Of a stretch of DNA of 64,000 nucleotides, positions 14,501 to 20,002 are shown one piece after another. How positions within the stretch are numbered: position 1 is the stretch's first letter; each line of letters opens with the position of its first letter. Location: contig JANRJY010000006.1 of the NCBI GenBank assembly GCA_033763735.1, positions 38,816 through 102,815 on the forward strand, in the 5' to 3' direction. This DNA is from JANRJY01 sp033763735. Its GTDB lineage: Bacteria; Bacteroidota; Bacteroidia; Cytophagales; UBA9547. Below the pieces are notes generated by a model, which was not told the origin of the DNA, searched no databases, and saw nothing but the letters and a program-made list of their open reading frames with translations. The position numbers and the translations under genes are program-made.

Positions 14501-14621
14501 AAAGAGCAGGAGGTTGTGCAAGCACCTTGTTATATAATGCAAATGCTACCAGTAAAATCCAAAATTGAATTCTTGTTTTTTTTAAAAAAAACTTCTGAAT
14601 TGCTGCATTTATATGCTTCAT
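2544..14621 (-). CDS. Giant multidomain T9SS type A surface/secreted protein (4025 aa)
   Basis: A 4025-residue exported protein. A signal peptide ends near residue 36 (VLAQ). Residues about 60-460 are five repeats of about 80 residues. Beta-sandwich Ig-like segments follow, several with the signature LGPDxxIC. CARDB-like domains lie near residues 1335-1430, 1460-1590 and 1605-1720. A long middle part has repeated jelly-roll-like segments resembling pre-peptidase C-terminal domains. A PKD domain lies near 3325-3415 (WNFG), with more Ig-like modules after it. The last ~85 residues are a T9SS type A sorting domain beginning with the YPNPADN motif and ending in a hydrophobic strand and Lys. Known role of such domains: export through the T9SS and attachment or release at the outer membrane. 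Adhesion or substrate binding is inferred; no catalytic motif was seen. It lies 15 bp after the beta-helix gene and 5 bp before the HAF-like gene. Confidence 0.92.
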   Translation of the reverse strand: MKHINAAIQKFFLKKTRIQFWILLVAFALYNKVLAQPPALFYQVEDIVSTAGLGFLPSSKELIGYEYFYNNDPGVGFAAFVPLAGPFADSILLNANNFPGLVLTTPGFHTFCLRFKNSWGVWGQTDCRPFYFSSDGFIVNATPDKINRLEYFFDKDTLPRISFGTFPISPSSDSISLQNVFTWTGIPAGWHTILTRVGTENGVWSHLESRPVYISSDGFITTATSSPINKIECYFDKDTIPRISLRSFSVIPSLDSIFFLNAITATGLQPGWHTMMVRAGSANGQWSHAENRPIFVNDLAKYDFGNAMVPIDSVQYFFDDLITGPSIKVAFSPSSDSVSNIFQNAFIGLSEGFHRSITRVRSKNGIWSHPEVRPLYVAPQNLNDASLGIAKITTGYYSIDNLLSSTFLGTPFAFSPSTDSVSFASVFNATPFLSVGGHFLNIQVRNELGYFSHPESVKFIVATPFVMTLPSINTNLVGCTNYSLIWSRADNAPYQANLDYTLNNGATWFPIIKNLLINSVGLANYTWQVPNISSSNVNVRISDNLNVNVSTISPRFNISRTTSLSGITISYPNGGESFGTGNQITVLASITGFVNQFRLEFSQNDGISWSNITFPGTFSGSASYIVPPGTSTKCLIRAYDLLNSCISDYSNNYFTIGATPALQITRPTSNEIIKTNQSYSIGWQSQYLDASDLIHLEYSNNNGTSWKTLAQNIPNTGSYNWMVPDTLPIGDFYKIRSTNLGAFTTTGLQLGTFKIRQNRVVGNTQNKPITITGFPYIFSDSTFLYSDNYTTSTGFGQPSPDVFFTFRAPPCLDSMSIALCTSTFDTYLHILDSLGNTLTYNNDACGNRSFIGNNNFKSGQKYFIVVEGNSTLSGIFNLQINLSTVQANLGPDKTICNGAKLLLTTKSLFGATYTWNLPSAGSIPSVYVSIPGIYVVSTFKNQCIKTDSIKINSIDKGTLTGSNSLFQKEVGYFLLTSSVFNTTTWEQKLFNIWTTLSGVSTVSLSKSFNDKGTIYLRTRNYSSQCATSIISDSLTITIKERVGNSLQNPYIAGTILRDTIWNGNTSLFTNNHILSTLTGNKSPDVYYRFKVSNCTDSIVFNSCNTTWNSKIYLYNGLGGFLKAGNSCGNGSTLSYKGFSPDSSYFIVVDGANADSGSYEIQVKTSSYKVNLGPDNSICSGQSVTLNSYKESGLFAWRLIPNTNVIGTQSQILVSGGGKYAISHSNGFCAVNDTIEVKILNLSLSGLNLISPPNKAYDLNIPLQLSWTPIANVSSYDLRLHNLTDTTLNYSITGITIPNAFLSGVLKYGNSYRWKVIARNQCASIISKTDTFRIRSLPDLKGISLKSNKDTLVAGESAKLYWSATNIGKGKIILSPSNIAIYISNDSVFSSFTDLQIASFSKSITIDSGKVLSDSLVLTIPQNIVGRYYIVVNQTLAEESNFLNNAVISKKILFEPPLLPDVAVSKISCPSDTLTLGNAAGFSYQLKNIGRKDINQIFYDAYYVSTDTVFNPSTDRFISDYIQGKLTYVSPDGISLPNPIFANRMLINDSVSIAQNLNITAPNFTVGNWYYLLIRSDYRNDLGQELNENNNNAVACKFFVQSPKYPDLTGAIQTFTGYSLSGTPIQLSYTLSNLGMFATQKGKPWYDHIYLSKKSTFNADSSILLFQPVYNDTIVNLGTPVSKSAQVYLPNVISGTYYLYLSVNHNRSVLESNYTNNISGPISITITQSTLAGLVPCDNFANACEVNTGNGNYGYETYSMDLFFDQATKETGEQFIDNSLFKSLWYKLYIPTTRWVKIEVPAALNQSHLAGNTNVFVDVFRTPRFSGFLPLRQWPQGDSSDLADFTQFDRYGNTINTCLSEGTYYIRFSSGQIADYLKNIPVKANIVLSTNGEQTRTSLYDRPKDAYVFPSLNLSANRVSFLTGCLSIDSDKELFKKGNITFTGYKQTNWFVFKTGSLTDGIKLYLNSPDVETFDEVGCNIYIGNGTLVSPDNLQLMQNHIFRKNNRYGDTAQSFYLNCVFQPNTFYTVQLFFKNRLNLNFDLSIQDFGKNTSLGHNLTQPVVLGTLPTNNSASGYLTTFRNTFKCESNYMNNPSPCVKNRTLSGQNFYYSNQEFQLSHWYSFRIQKGANLKANIQNAETQVIYARLYKGNSMACITNTSALALIDSFYFNKEPLIDVSCLDSGQYTIQILAKIIPKALDGFSSALGKSYTLNIFTQDARPLNRFNLDDSDKINKINDLIPLSSNQIYTSISDTLGCQPTKLPISNSCRNLPSNAAIYRSFKINTTGLMAIRNDLIPQLPTGDYVQHKLFKGNAALLVSITGSNQKLSFPNDITQGNCIDLSAFWKKYCLDSGAYTILTLGTASQAGLMDKPAIMFNPIRSRFDAPNRAENIGDITSQILNLQSIFSAVDTFSCEISKFRITSDVPCGNVSKMHFREFYINTSIPLTIKNTLDYGSFRLYMGRASTSLVGSDSVSLQKIPLKYSAQASNCVNYWESDLCNNLPAGWYTLVSTFENSSWQTSNNQYQTPDFFKSQIQIQKLVVSAISKYNRPSSAFIKPDTLEWDLNEAISDYQFPVFSKQIALPSDGFTCVDDSLALKNVVTFPGSFNRASFYVFTLGQGKDFLGQHYPSNLSKEYFLSLNIGAGFLASLYLGNVKTDSVTFKTKSPISPCNSYLNYCKLSAGTYTLVVYANNSHIYKTVAPSLYIDKVEKSRYDFFKKAYDFDSIPGNGIQYTKALRDFYLPNPDYPNRAFSNTFFSCTTGAFLSDPLGFVDNGCTDPSLCYCWVDWTTDANRYPVQPNKNQKDNRKNMWYTFRVQGAGQVSVQVFNRSPDYGGLLPAAANDYEKQYNELVDNLYGLQYPFSIYMADEEAEGVKSFDQLLNTSTLDSVTKNGTNNSKGLVFLGNNSRLSPFRGCAKSSPIMSWSIDPCEKQKARRYYVLVENYSGQVNYTNNKPNNLPNSQVEVGVTFAKVPSGGTKNDFYSQALSIKDSITSKTVLKEGIYIGPAATMSCATTDVADQLFCGSRTIWFKFNSNIMGKIRLRYRIIDSTKTTSKTIINENGDIVTVYDYSKIVQTRYKSIDKLNNQYGEEMVLYKSLVAGDSSRKGLRKITLADFSINGDIYGEGCLNKGDYYLVITGCYSTSNQLQPIIELIPDIGDLCSSAYALNVTDKDLLFKSVRPVDCSSWGEDFGEDFSNTACYFDGSLNSYPKSFKNKNEIKSTWFKVSVGDIGPSNLNFKVRFTERNGSRFVYDSLIKYRIFYGTCSAMRGGECSNSPRQEFTLDCRAPNKSYYVQVTTPWWALGDVDLSVRASTPANPLCVPIDYDRPLADFRVENGCQGTPLLFTNLSTQGDSIEYKWNFGHQNAVSSSKSPTYVYPNDNQSTPYDVRLVVKNIAKSLSDTLVKTIYTDFKVPGKVTVTDISPNKNLNQKNVFVIGSTLNFNSNIPSIYDTTSKQVVWDFGTTGNTNQSIQLNPTNVSFSAPDTGFKLVTLKITKGFCTNVVIDSIAISPNYHVSLGSDTSICPQTGYTLDGSSEGLIFEWNGISGNRRYLQPVFSGKYKVKVTNRYGLIRTDSAFIQILDTNKINLGSDKSICTNEITTLDAGTAKKYNWSTGDTIQKIEVSSSGTYVVRAINNLGCVETKRIQVKKLQNPISGLPSDTLICENARVSLDTSNSKNKVLWSNQDTTLFTYPSSSGPLIVEINSPLNCVIKDTINIKLFQYPTSLLPSNHYACKDEEAKISGPSGFSKYLWNTNDTVKNISTTVLGLLQLDVIDSIGCKATFKTNVAKASYPNIKIDTLNGFLYLSHTTINHTWSVNSPSSSIPISKLGIYSVSGYTQGNCRFEDQINLLPKPYNLRQECVIDSNFAIWTLFQSTNIPNIYFWKLRNSGSEGSFIPTKDSTSFSTPFVRNEILDVSFQKQTLVSDSISLLKCEEENDCSHIKIYPNPADNYINLVVGKGNNSNLKSCPTINYSIYDNQSKLIDQKERIETQKPYEINLKKMTSGIYLILIETDGMKKTLKFAINK
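13235..14445 (-). repeat. Five ~80-residue N-terminal repeats in the giant type A protein
   Basis: Five degenerate coding repeats of about 80 residues follow the signal peptide. Each opens with a strand such as INRLEYFFDKD, INKIECYFDKD or IDSVQYFFDD, continues with an SPSSDSxS segment, then a GxHT...VRxxNGxWSH segment and a RPxY strand. Copies 2 and 3 are closest to each other; copy 5 is most diverged. They look like tandem beta-sandwich modules. No function is assigned. Confidence 0.75.
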
Positions 14622-14636
14622 AGTTACAATTCAGAA

Positions 14637-15713
14637 CTACTTCTTGTTTTTAGCCTTTACTGAAAAGTTAATTGGGTCTCCTGGTGAACCAAAATTAATG
14701 ACAGGAGTTGCATTAAATGAAGTAATTTGAGGTATAAAAGGTGTGCCGTTAATATTAAAAAGTCCTTTGATTAACCCAATATCTTTTCCATCCGTACCAG
14801 CATTTATGCCTACACTTCCAGGTGTTAAGAAAAAACTTCGATCGTAATAGTTTAGTATATATTCATAAAACCCCCAGTAATATGAATTTGGTTGATTATG
14901 CATTGATTGGATAAAGGAATAACCTGTAAATGAAGGCAACGTTGTTATAGTATTTTGAAAGGTGTTTCCTGCAACGGTATGTGAATTATCCATAATAAGG
15001 TTATTATAAAATATATTTGATGATGAATTTCCATCATACACATAAGTTCTATAAAAGATATTGTTTGCAATTGTTGCTTTATCAACATCTTGTAACCTCC
15101 TCGTACTAATTTGATAATCATTTCCCAAAAACAGATTATTTGTAATAATTACCGTTGGATCATTGCTACTATTTATGTAACTATTTGAGTTAACATCAAA
15201 TAAATTATTTCTAATTATTATATTTTTCGAAGAAGATCCATTTAATGCAATTCTCCCGTTTTTGAAGAGACACCCTTCAATTATCCAGTTTGTTTTAACA
15301 TTTCCCCCAGAATATTGAAAATTAATTGTTCCGTCATATATCATGCATCTCGATACAACTATATTATTGGCGTCATTCACAAAAAAATTATTTACTCTCA
15401 ACCCAAAGAACTTGGATCCATTGCATCCAGTTCTTAAATCGAATGACTCAATATCCGATACATTTTGATTTTGCTCATTAATTGACTTGTGACCGGAACC
15501 TATAAAAATGAGTGCTTTGGTAACTATAGTATTTCCACCATACCTTGTAGGGCTTTTCAAAATATAAATGGTATCTCCATTAGTTGCTGCTGCCATTGCA
15601 GATTGTATATTATCATATTTTGCTGGTGTATTACTATCGTTTGATACTGTTCTTATTACTGCATTTACAGATAATGACAATAAGAATATGTTTGAAAATA
15701 TAAATTTAATCAT
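14637..15713 (-). CDS. Secreted right-handed parallel beta-helix protein
   Basis: A 358-residue protein with an N-terminal signal peptide (residues 1-18). From about residue 60 to 250 it shows short repeated strands with Asn/Ser-rich turns, for example IIIRNNLFD, VIITNNLFLGN, ATIANNIFYR and NIFYNNLIMDN, the pattern of pectate-lyase-like right-handed beta helices. The start SNDSNTPAKYDNIQSAMAAA is the usual opening of this family, in which data are framed as 'xxYxxIQxAIxAAxxGDTI'. I see no catalytic residues that would prove lyase activity, so it may be a structural or binding protein. It is the promoter-proximal gene of a three-gene minus-strand operon: the next gene starts 15 bp after its stop. 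No sorting domain is evident at its C-terminus. Confidence 0.8.
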   Translation of the reverse strand: MIKFIFSNIFLLSLSVNAVIRTVSNDSNTPAKYDNIQSAMAAATNGDTIYILKSPTRYGGNTIVTKALIFIGSGHKSINEQNQNVSDIESFDLRTGCNGSKFFGLRVNNFFVNDANNIVVSRCMIYDGTINFQYSGGNVKTNWIIEGCLFKNGRIALNGSSSKNIIIRNNLFDVNSNSYINSSNDPTVIITNNLFLGNDYQISTRRLQDVDKATIANNIFYRTYVYDGNSSSNIFYNNLIMDNSHTVAGNTFQNTITTLPSFTGYSFIQSMHNQPNSYYWGFYEYILNYYDRSFFLTPGSVGINAGTDGKDIGLIKGLFNINGTPFIPQITSFNATPVINFGSPGDPINFSVKAKNKK

Positions 15714-15737
15714 ATTTTAATTTTAGATGGGTTCTAT

Positions 15738-15768
15738 CAAATGTAATAAATTAGATTTTAAAATACAA
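15738..15768 (-). promoter_or_regulatory. Predicted Bacteroidota sigma-A promoter for the secretion operon
   Basis: On the minus strand a -7 box TACATTTG (15745-15738) matches the flavobacterial consensus TAnnTTTG exactly. A TTG -33 element lies 20 bp upstream (15768-15766), within the known 17-23 bp spacing. The start codon of the beta-helix gene is about 25 bp downstream. Confidence 0.6.
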
Positions 15769-15956
15769 TTATTTGACAAATACATTTAAACAAGCCCCGA
15801 ATACCTCGTTAATTTTTCATTAATTAATGTAATAAATTTGTGTGCATTAATAAATTAATTCACTATTAAAATTTGTATAATTTCTAATTATAAGTTTAAG
15901 AATTCATATTAATAAAATATGATTTTGAAAATAACTTTGCGAAAATTACATATTAA

Positions 15957-16157
15957 TTCAACTTTCCAAAATCTGATGTTTTGCAATATTTAACCGCTGA
16001 CGGCACACTGGTGTCAGCACGACCATCCGGAACGGAACCAAAAATCAAATTTTACTTCTCTGTAAATGCACCTCTACCGTCAAAAGGTGACTTCGATATT
16101 GTTGACAAACAATTAGATGGAAAAATTGAATTGATAATCAAGGAATTAGGAATTTAG
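15957..16157 (+). pseudogene. 3' remnant of a phosphoglucomutase/phosphomannomutase gene
   Basis: A 66-codon open stretch on the plus strand ends in TAG at 16155-16157 and has no start codon. It is preceded by an in-frame TAA at 15954. Its translation includes FPKSDVLQYL, the phosphate-binding motif ARPSGTEPKIKFYFSV, and a final amphipathic helix, which is the C-terminal domain of the alpha-D-phosphohexomutase family, closest by eye to PgcA/phosphoglucomutase. The RPSGTEP loop is intact but the other three domains are missing. Reading just upstream gives non-coding AT-rich DNA, so the break lies close to 15955. A strong terminator follows 20 bp later. This is a truncated relic, probably left when the secretion operon or another segment was joined here. 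Confidence 0.85.
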
Positions 16158-16178
16158 ATAAAAAAAACTAAAGGAAAC

Positions 16179-16208
16179 AAAAAAAAGCAGGGAAAACCTG
16201 CTTTTTTT
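16179..16208. terminator. Bidirectional rho-independent terminator
   Basis: A-tract, stem GCAGG (16187-16191), loop GAAAA, stem CCTGC (16197-16201) and a T-tract to 16208. The flanking A and T tracts extend the stem, so it can serve both the plus-strand phosphohexomutase remnant and the minus-strand kdsA/aldolase operon. Confidence 0.85.
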
Positions 16209-16233
16209 GTTTATAAGTGCGAAACTTATATTT

Positions 16234-17262
16234 TTATACCAACAAATCCAACTTCATCAAATCCTGTACATCCAGCATCCCACAAACTTCTCCATCTTTT
16301 ACTACAACTATTGTGTCGATGTGTTCCTTTTTGAAAATAGCAACAGCCTGTTCCAATAGGGCATCTGCTGAAATTGTAAATGGTGACTTGAATTCGAAAT
16401 CCGACATTTTTTTATCCAAAATCCATCTGCCACTTGATTTTAATTCTCTACGTATGGTACCATCTGTAAATACACCTACTAGTTTGCCTGTTTTTTCTTC
16501 AACTACTGATACCGCACCAAATCCAGCTTCAGTCATGATTATAGAAGCATCAAAAACAGTATCTGTTGTTTTAACTATTGGATTATCAGAACGAATTATA
16601 TCAGAAACTTTTTTGGTAATCAATTTGGTATGATCAATAAATTGTTTGGTTCCAACCGATGTAAAGTTGTTGTCAGTGAGTTTTTTCATAACTGACCAAG
16701 GAACGGTTATGGTATGCACCCCCAACTCAATTGCATTACGAACATGCTCCATGTGTCGTACCGATGAAAACATTACTTTTGATCTGAATCCATGTTGATT
16801 AATCATCTCATTGCATTGTGCTATTAAAGTAAGCGCATCATGACCTTGATCTTGCATACGACCTACAAGCACACATATATAGGTGGCCTCCGCAAGTGCT
16901 GCCATATATGCTTGTTGAAGCGTGTAAACCAAATGCACATTCACCATAAGTCCTTCACTGGTAAGCATTTTGCATGCTTTAATGCCTTCCATTGAGACAG
17001 GAATTTTGAATACTGTTTTTTTAGGATCAAGACCCATTTTGATTTGTCGCTTTGCTTCTGCAACAATTTCGTTTGCGTTATCTCCCAATGCTTCAACTTG
17101 AAGAATAGGAACCATTTTGGCTAATTTAAGGATAGTTGCATCAATATCTGTAACTCCTTCTCTATGCAAAAAAGTAGGTGTTGTTGTTAATCCGGCAAGT
17201 GTTCCAAGTTTAAATGCTTCTTCAATTTCTTTAAAATCTACTGAATCTAAGTATAATTCCAT
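16234..17262 (-). CDS. FSA-like transaldolase fused to a KdsD-like CBS pair
   Basis: Residues 1-220 follow E. coli fructose-6-phosphate aldolase (FSA) throughout: opening MELYLD, the loop LAGLTTTPT, the Schiff-base lysine Lys86 in VFKIPVS, the segment VGRMQDQG and the strand SITVP-like HTITVPWSV. The loop Asn of TTNPS is Thr here (TTTPT), a change at a normally conserved active-site position. Residues about 222-342 are two CBS motifs. They read GVFTDGTIRR and then TISADALLEQAV...GMLDVQDLMK, very close to the CBS pair of arabinose-5-phosphate isomerase KdsD (GIFTDGDLRR, HDLLRAG), but no SIS isomerase domain is present. The gene starts 13 bp after the kdsA stop. Aldolase activity and operon are well supported. 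A role making or controlling arabinose 5-phosphate for Kdo is my inference; a plain transaldolase of the pentose phosphate pathway is the alternative. Confidence 0.88.
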   Translation of the reverse strand: MELYLDSVDFKEIEEAFKLGTLAGLTTTPTFLHREGVTDIDATILKLAKMVPILQVEALGDNANEIVAEAKRQIKMGLDPKKTVFKIPVSMEGIKACKMLTSEGLMVNVHLVYTLQQAYMAALAEATYICVLVGRMQDQGHDALTLIAQCNEMINQHGFRSKVMFSSVRHMEHVRNAIELGVHTITVPWSVMKKLTDNNFTSVGTKQFIDHTKLITKKVSDIIRSDNPIVKTTDTVFDASIIMTEAGFGAVSVVEEKTGKLVGVFTDGTIRRELKSSGRWILDKKMSDFEFKSPFTISADALLEQAVAIFKKEHIDTIVVVKDGEVCGMLDVQDLMKLDLLV

Positions 17263-17275
17263 TTTTCTGTTTTTA

Positions 17276-18112
17276 TTAATTTTTACGATAGTTTACTTCA
17301 ATGTTATGTATTTCAATCAATGGTTTTAAAAATTCTTCTAAATCATTCATATTTAATTGACTAGCTGCGTCACAAAGTGCTTTGGCAGGGTCAGGGTGTG
17401 TTTCAATAAATATACCATCCACACCCGCTGCTACTCCGGCTTTGGAAATAGCGGGCAAATATTGACGTGCGCCCCCATTTGGATCTGAACTTGGTATACC
17501 ATATTTGCGAATCGCATGGGTAATGTCAAACACTACAGGGTAGCCCGTTTGATTTAAGTGATAAAAGCTTCGAGGGTCTACGATTAAATCATTATAACCG
17601 AAGGTGTAACCTCTTTCTGTAAGAATCACCTTGTTGTTACCGGCTTCTACACACTTTTCAGCAGGTTTTAACATATTTTCAGGGGCAAGAAATTGACCAT
17701 GTTTAATATTCACTACTTTTCCGGTTTTAGCAGCTGCCACTACTAATGTGGTTTGCATACACAAATAAGCAGGTATTTGAATTACATCAAGCACTTCTCC
17801 CGCAGGTGCAGCCTGATCAGGGTAGTGAATGTCAGAAAGCAAAGGAAACCCGAATTCCTTTTTTATTTTTTGCAGCATTTTAAGTCCGGCTTCTAACCCG
17901 GGTCCATCATAGTATTTGGCTGAACTTCGATTATCTTTTTGAAACGATGACTTATATATCATCGGTATTTTTAGTTTTTCAGTAACTTCTTTAAGCTTTT
18001 CAGCTGTGCGCATCATAATACTTTCTTCTTCGATTACGCATGGTCCGGAAATCAAAAACAATGCATTAGAGCCGCACTTAATGTTTCCTACTTCAACAAT
18101 ATTTTTTTTCAT
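17276..18112 (-). CDS. kdsA: 3-deoxy-8-phosphooctulonate (Kdo-8-P) synthase
   Basis: A 278-residue protein matching KdsA along its length. It condenses arabinose 5-phosphate with phosphoenolpyruvate to give Kdo 8-phosphate for lipopolysaccharide, in the cytoplasm. Diagnostic segments are YKSSFQKDNRSS, GPGLEAGLKMLQ, LSDIHYPDQA, DVIQIPAYLCMQT, VNIKHGQF and FIETHPDPAKALCD. The strand after the start reads SGPCVIE, with Cys25 where metal-independent enzymes such as the E. coli one have Asn, so this should be a metal-dependent KdsA. An exact -7 box lies 30 bp upstream. It is first in a two-gene operon with the aldolase-CBS gene, and that context raises the question of where its arabinose 5-phosphate comes from. 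Confidence 0.95.
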   Translation of the reverse strand: MKKNIVEVGNIKCGSNALFLISGPCVIEEESIMMRTAEKLKEVTEKLKIPMIYKSSFQKDNRSSAKYYDGPGLEAGLKMLQKIKKEFGFPLLSDIHYPDQAAPAGEVLDVIQIPAYLCMQTTLVVAAAKTGKVVNIKHGQFLAPENMLKPAEKCVEAGNNKVILTERGYTFGYNDLIVDPRSFYHLNQTGYPVVFDITHAIRKYGIPSSDPNGGARQYLPAISKAGVAAGVDGIFIETHPDPAKALCDAASQLNMNDLEEFLKPLIEIHNIEVNYRKN

Positions 18113-18141
18113 TTAATCTTATTATCTCAAAAATTGGTGTG

Positions 18142-18149
18142 CAAAGTTA
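18142..18149 (-). promoter_or_regulatory. Predicted -7 box of the kdsA operon
   Basis: TAACTTTG on the minus strand matches TAnnTTTG exactly, 30 bp before the kdsA start. No TTG was found at the ideal 17-23 bp upstream, so the call rests on the -7 box and position. Confidence 0.45.
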
Positions 18150-18268
18150 TATTTTTATCATAGAAATAATAAAAATGTTCCAAATAGATTTGAACAATTA
18201 GGTATATTAATACGTGTTGTGCGATTAGAATAGTACAATTTAGACCAGTATTTTTTAATTATCTTTAG

Positions 18269-18371
18269 AAACCCCACCTAAATCCTCCCCCAAAGGGAGG
18301 ACTTTCACATTTGTCGTGACAAAAGCCCCTTCCCTTTTTTTGGGGAAGGGGTTGGGGATGGGGCTTTTAAG
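18269..18371. repeat. Head-to-head GC-rich dispersed repeat between kdsA and aroQ
   Basis: In an otherwise AT-rich divergent intergenic region (18113-18491) lies CCTCCCCCAAAGGGAGG, a hairpin, followed by CCCCTTCCCTTTTTTTGGGG and its GGGGAAGGGG partner. The second half reads as a diverged inverted copy of the first (the AAACCCCACCTAAATCC type against GGGATGGGGCTTTT). A third related copy lies at 46131-46176. Nothing else is visible in this gap apart from promoter sequence for the two flanking genes. Confidence 0.7.
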
Positions 18372-18491
18372 AACAATTTCGTCATTTTTTAAAGAATTAA
18401 ATCACACAACGGGTATATCAATCTACTAACTTAATAAAGTTTTGAAGTAAATATCGGTATAATATGATGCTTATATATATTTTTGTCAAAT

Positions 18492-18908
18492 ATGAAAAAG
18501 TTAATCATTATAAACGGTCCAAATCTTAATCTGTTAGGAAAAAGAGAAGTAGATATATACGGCAATATGTCGTTCGATAAATATTTCATTGAATTGCAAT
18601 CTAAATATAAAACTTTTGAACTTTTTTATTTTCAATCCAATCATGAAGGAGCCATCATTGACAAAATCCAAGAGGTTGGCTATACTTTTGATGGAATAAT
18701 AATAAATGCTGGCGCATTAACTCATACATCTATTGCCATTGGAGATGCAATTGCTGCAGTAACCACTCCTGCTATTGAAGTGCACATTTCCAATGTGCAT
18801 GCACGCGAAGAATTCAGACACCATACTTGCCTAGGTAGGTCTGTTAAAGGTGTAATTGCAGGATTTGGCTTAAAAAGCTACGATTTGGCTATTCAATATT
18901 TTTTATAA
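18492..18908 (+). CDS. aroQ: Type II 3-dehydroquinate dehydratase
   Basis: A 138-residue protein, the normal length of the type II family, which converts 3-dehydroquinate to 3-dehydroshikimate in the shikimate pathway. Visible signatures are the opening INGPNLNLLGKRE with the catalytic Tyr in the following DIYG segment, FFQSNHEGAIID, INAGALTHTSIA, EVHISNVHAREEFRHH and the terminal GFGLKSYDLA. I chose the ATG at 18492 rather than the in-frame TTG nine bases earlier, because KKLIIINGPN is the family N-terminus. The next gene, an aminotransferase, starts 31 bp after the stop on the same strand. Confidence 0.95.
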   Translation: MKKLIIINGPNLNLLGKREVDIYGNMSFDKYFIELQSKYKTFELFYFQSNHEGAIIDKIQEVGYTFDGIIINAGALTHTSIAIGDAIAAVTTPAIEVHISNVHAREEFRHHTCLGRSVKGVIAGFGLKSYDLAIQYFL

Positions 18909-18939
18909 TTCAACATTTATAATTTAACATTTCAATACA

Positions 18940-19998
18940 GTGATTACATTTAACGTAGGTCCCTCAAAAATATATCCGGAAGTTGCACAATATTTGCAAG
19001 ATGCATACAATAATAACGTGTTAAGCATCAGTCATAGAAGTCCGGAGTTTGTTGAAATTTCAAAAAAAGCAATTGAATTATTTCATCAAAAACTAAATGT
19101 ACCGACCGATTATACAGTTATGTACACCGGCTCAGCTACTGAATCGTGGGAAATAATTGCACAAGATATTGTAATTAAAAAAGCTGTACACTTTTATAAT
19201 GGAGAATTTGGCAAAAAATGGTATGAATATGCCAAATTCATTAATCCTGAAACTGTAGGTTTTCATTTTGACGAGAATACGGAGTTGAATGTTGCCAGTC
19301 ATGACCTTCCTAAAGATGTAGAATTATTGTGTTTCACACTAAATGAAACTTCTACAGGAACCCAAGTAAAATCAAACGTAATTGAAGCAGCCAAGAAGCT
19401 GTATCCCAATGCTTTAATTGCTATTGATACCACTTCATGTATTGCCGGAATTGCAATTGATTTCAACAAATATGATATTATTTATGGTTCCACTCAAAAG
19501 TGTTTTGGTCTTCCTGCCGGTTTAGGATTATTGATATGTGGACCAAAAGCTATTGAAGCAGCTTCAAAAAAAGGTATAAAAGGTAGATATAATAGTTTGC
19601 TAAGCATGCTTGATCAAATAAAAAATTATCAAACGAATTACACGCCAAATGTACTTGGTATTTACTTGTTATGTAAAGTGTTAGAACAAATTCCACCTAT
19701 TCAAACCATTGACTCATTAGTGAATTATCGGGCTCTGGATTGGTATTCATTTATCCCAAAAGTTAAGAATTTGAGTTTGCATATAACCAATCCTGCTGTT
19801 CAGTCTGATACGGTTATAACTGTAAAATCTACTGAAGAAAATATATTAAATATTAAAAAAGCGGCTAAAAGCACAGGAATTGAATTAGGCGCAGGGTATG
19901 GTCCATTGAAAAATGTGACCTTCCGTATTGCAAATTTCCCTTCAATTACTGAAACAGAAATAAATACATTAAAAGGTTTTTTAAGTAGTTTAAATTAA
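18940..19998 (+). CDS. Class V aminotransferase, phosphoserine-aminotransferase-like
   Basis: A 352-residue PLP enzyme with GTG start. It opens with FNVGPSKIYPEV, the class V (SerC/alanine-glyoxylate aminotransferase) N-terminus, followed by SISHRSPEF. The PLP site is clear: Asp163 in AIDTTS and Lys187 in GSTQKCFGLPAG form the cofactor pair. SISHRS and the final GAGYGPLKNVTFRIANFP are shared with SerC-like enzymes. The substrate is not certain: phosphoserine aminotransferase for serine synthesis is the first guess, a Bacteroidota-specific aminotransferase of unknown substrate the alternative. It follows aroQ closely, which may be co-transcription rather than shared pathway. Confidence 0.85.
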   Translation: MITFNVGPSKIYPEVAQYLQDAYNNNVLSISHRSPEFVEISKKAIELFHQKLNVPTDYTVMYTGSATESWEIIAQDIVIKKAVHFYNGEFGKKWYEYAKFINPETVGFHFDENTELNVASHDLPKDVELLCFTLNETSTGTQVKSNVIEAAKKLYPNALIAIDTTSCIAGIAIDFNKYDIIYGSTQKCFGLPAGLGLLICGPKAIEAASKKGIKGRYNSLLSMLDQIKNYQTNYTPNVLGIYLLCKVLEQIPPIQTIDSLVNYRALDWYSFIPKVKNLSLHITNPAVQSDTVITVKSTEENILNIKKAAKSTGIELGAGYGPLKNVTFRIANFPSITETEINTLKGFLSSLN

Positions 19999-20002
19999 CA
20001 AA

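Noticed and set aside
17276..18112. DAHP synthase as an alternative for kdsA
   Set aside because: Segments such as SSFQKDNRSS, GPGLEAGLKML and the closing FIETHPDPAKALCD are those of Kdo-8-P synthase.
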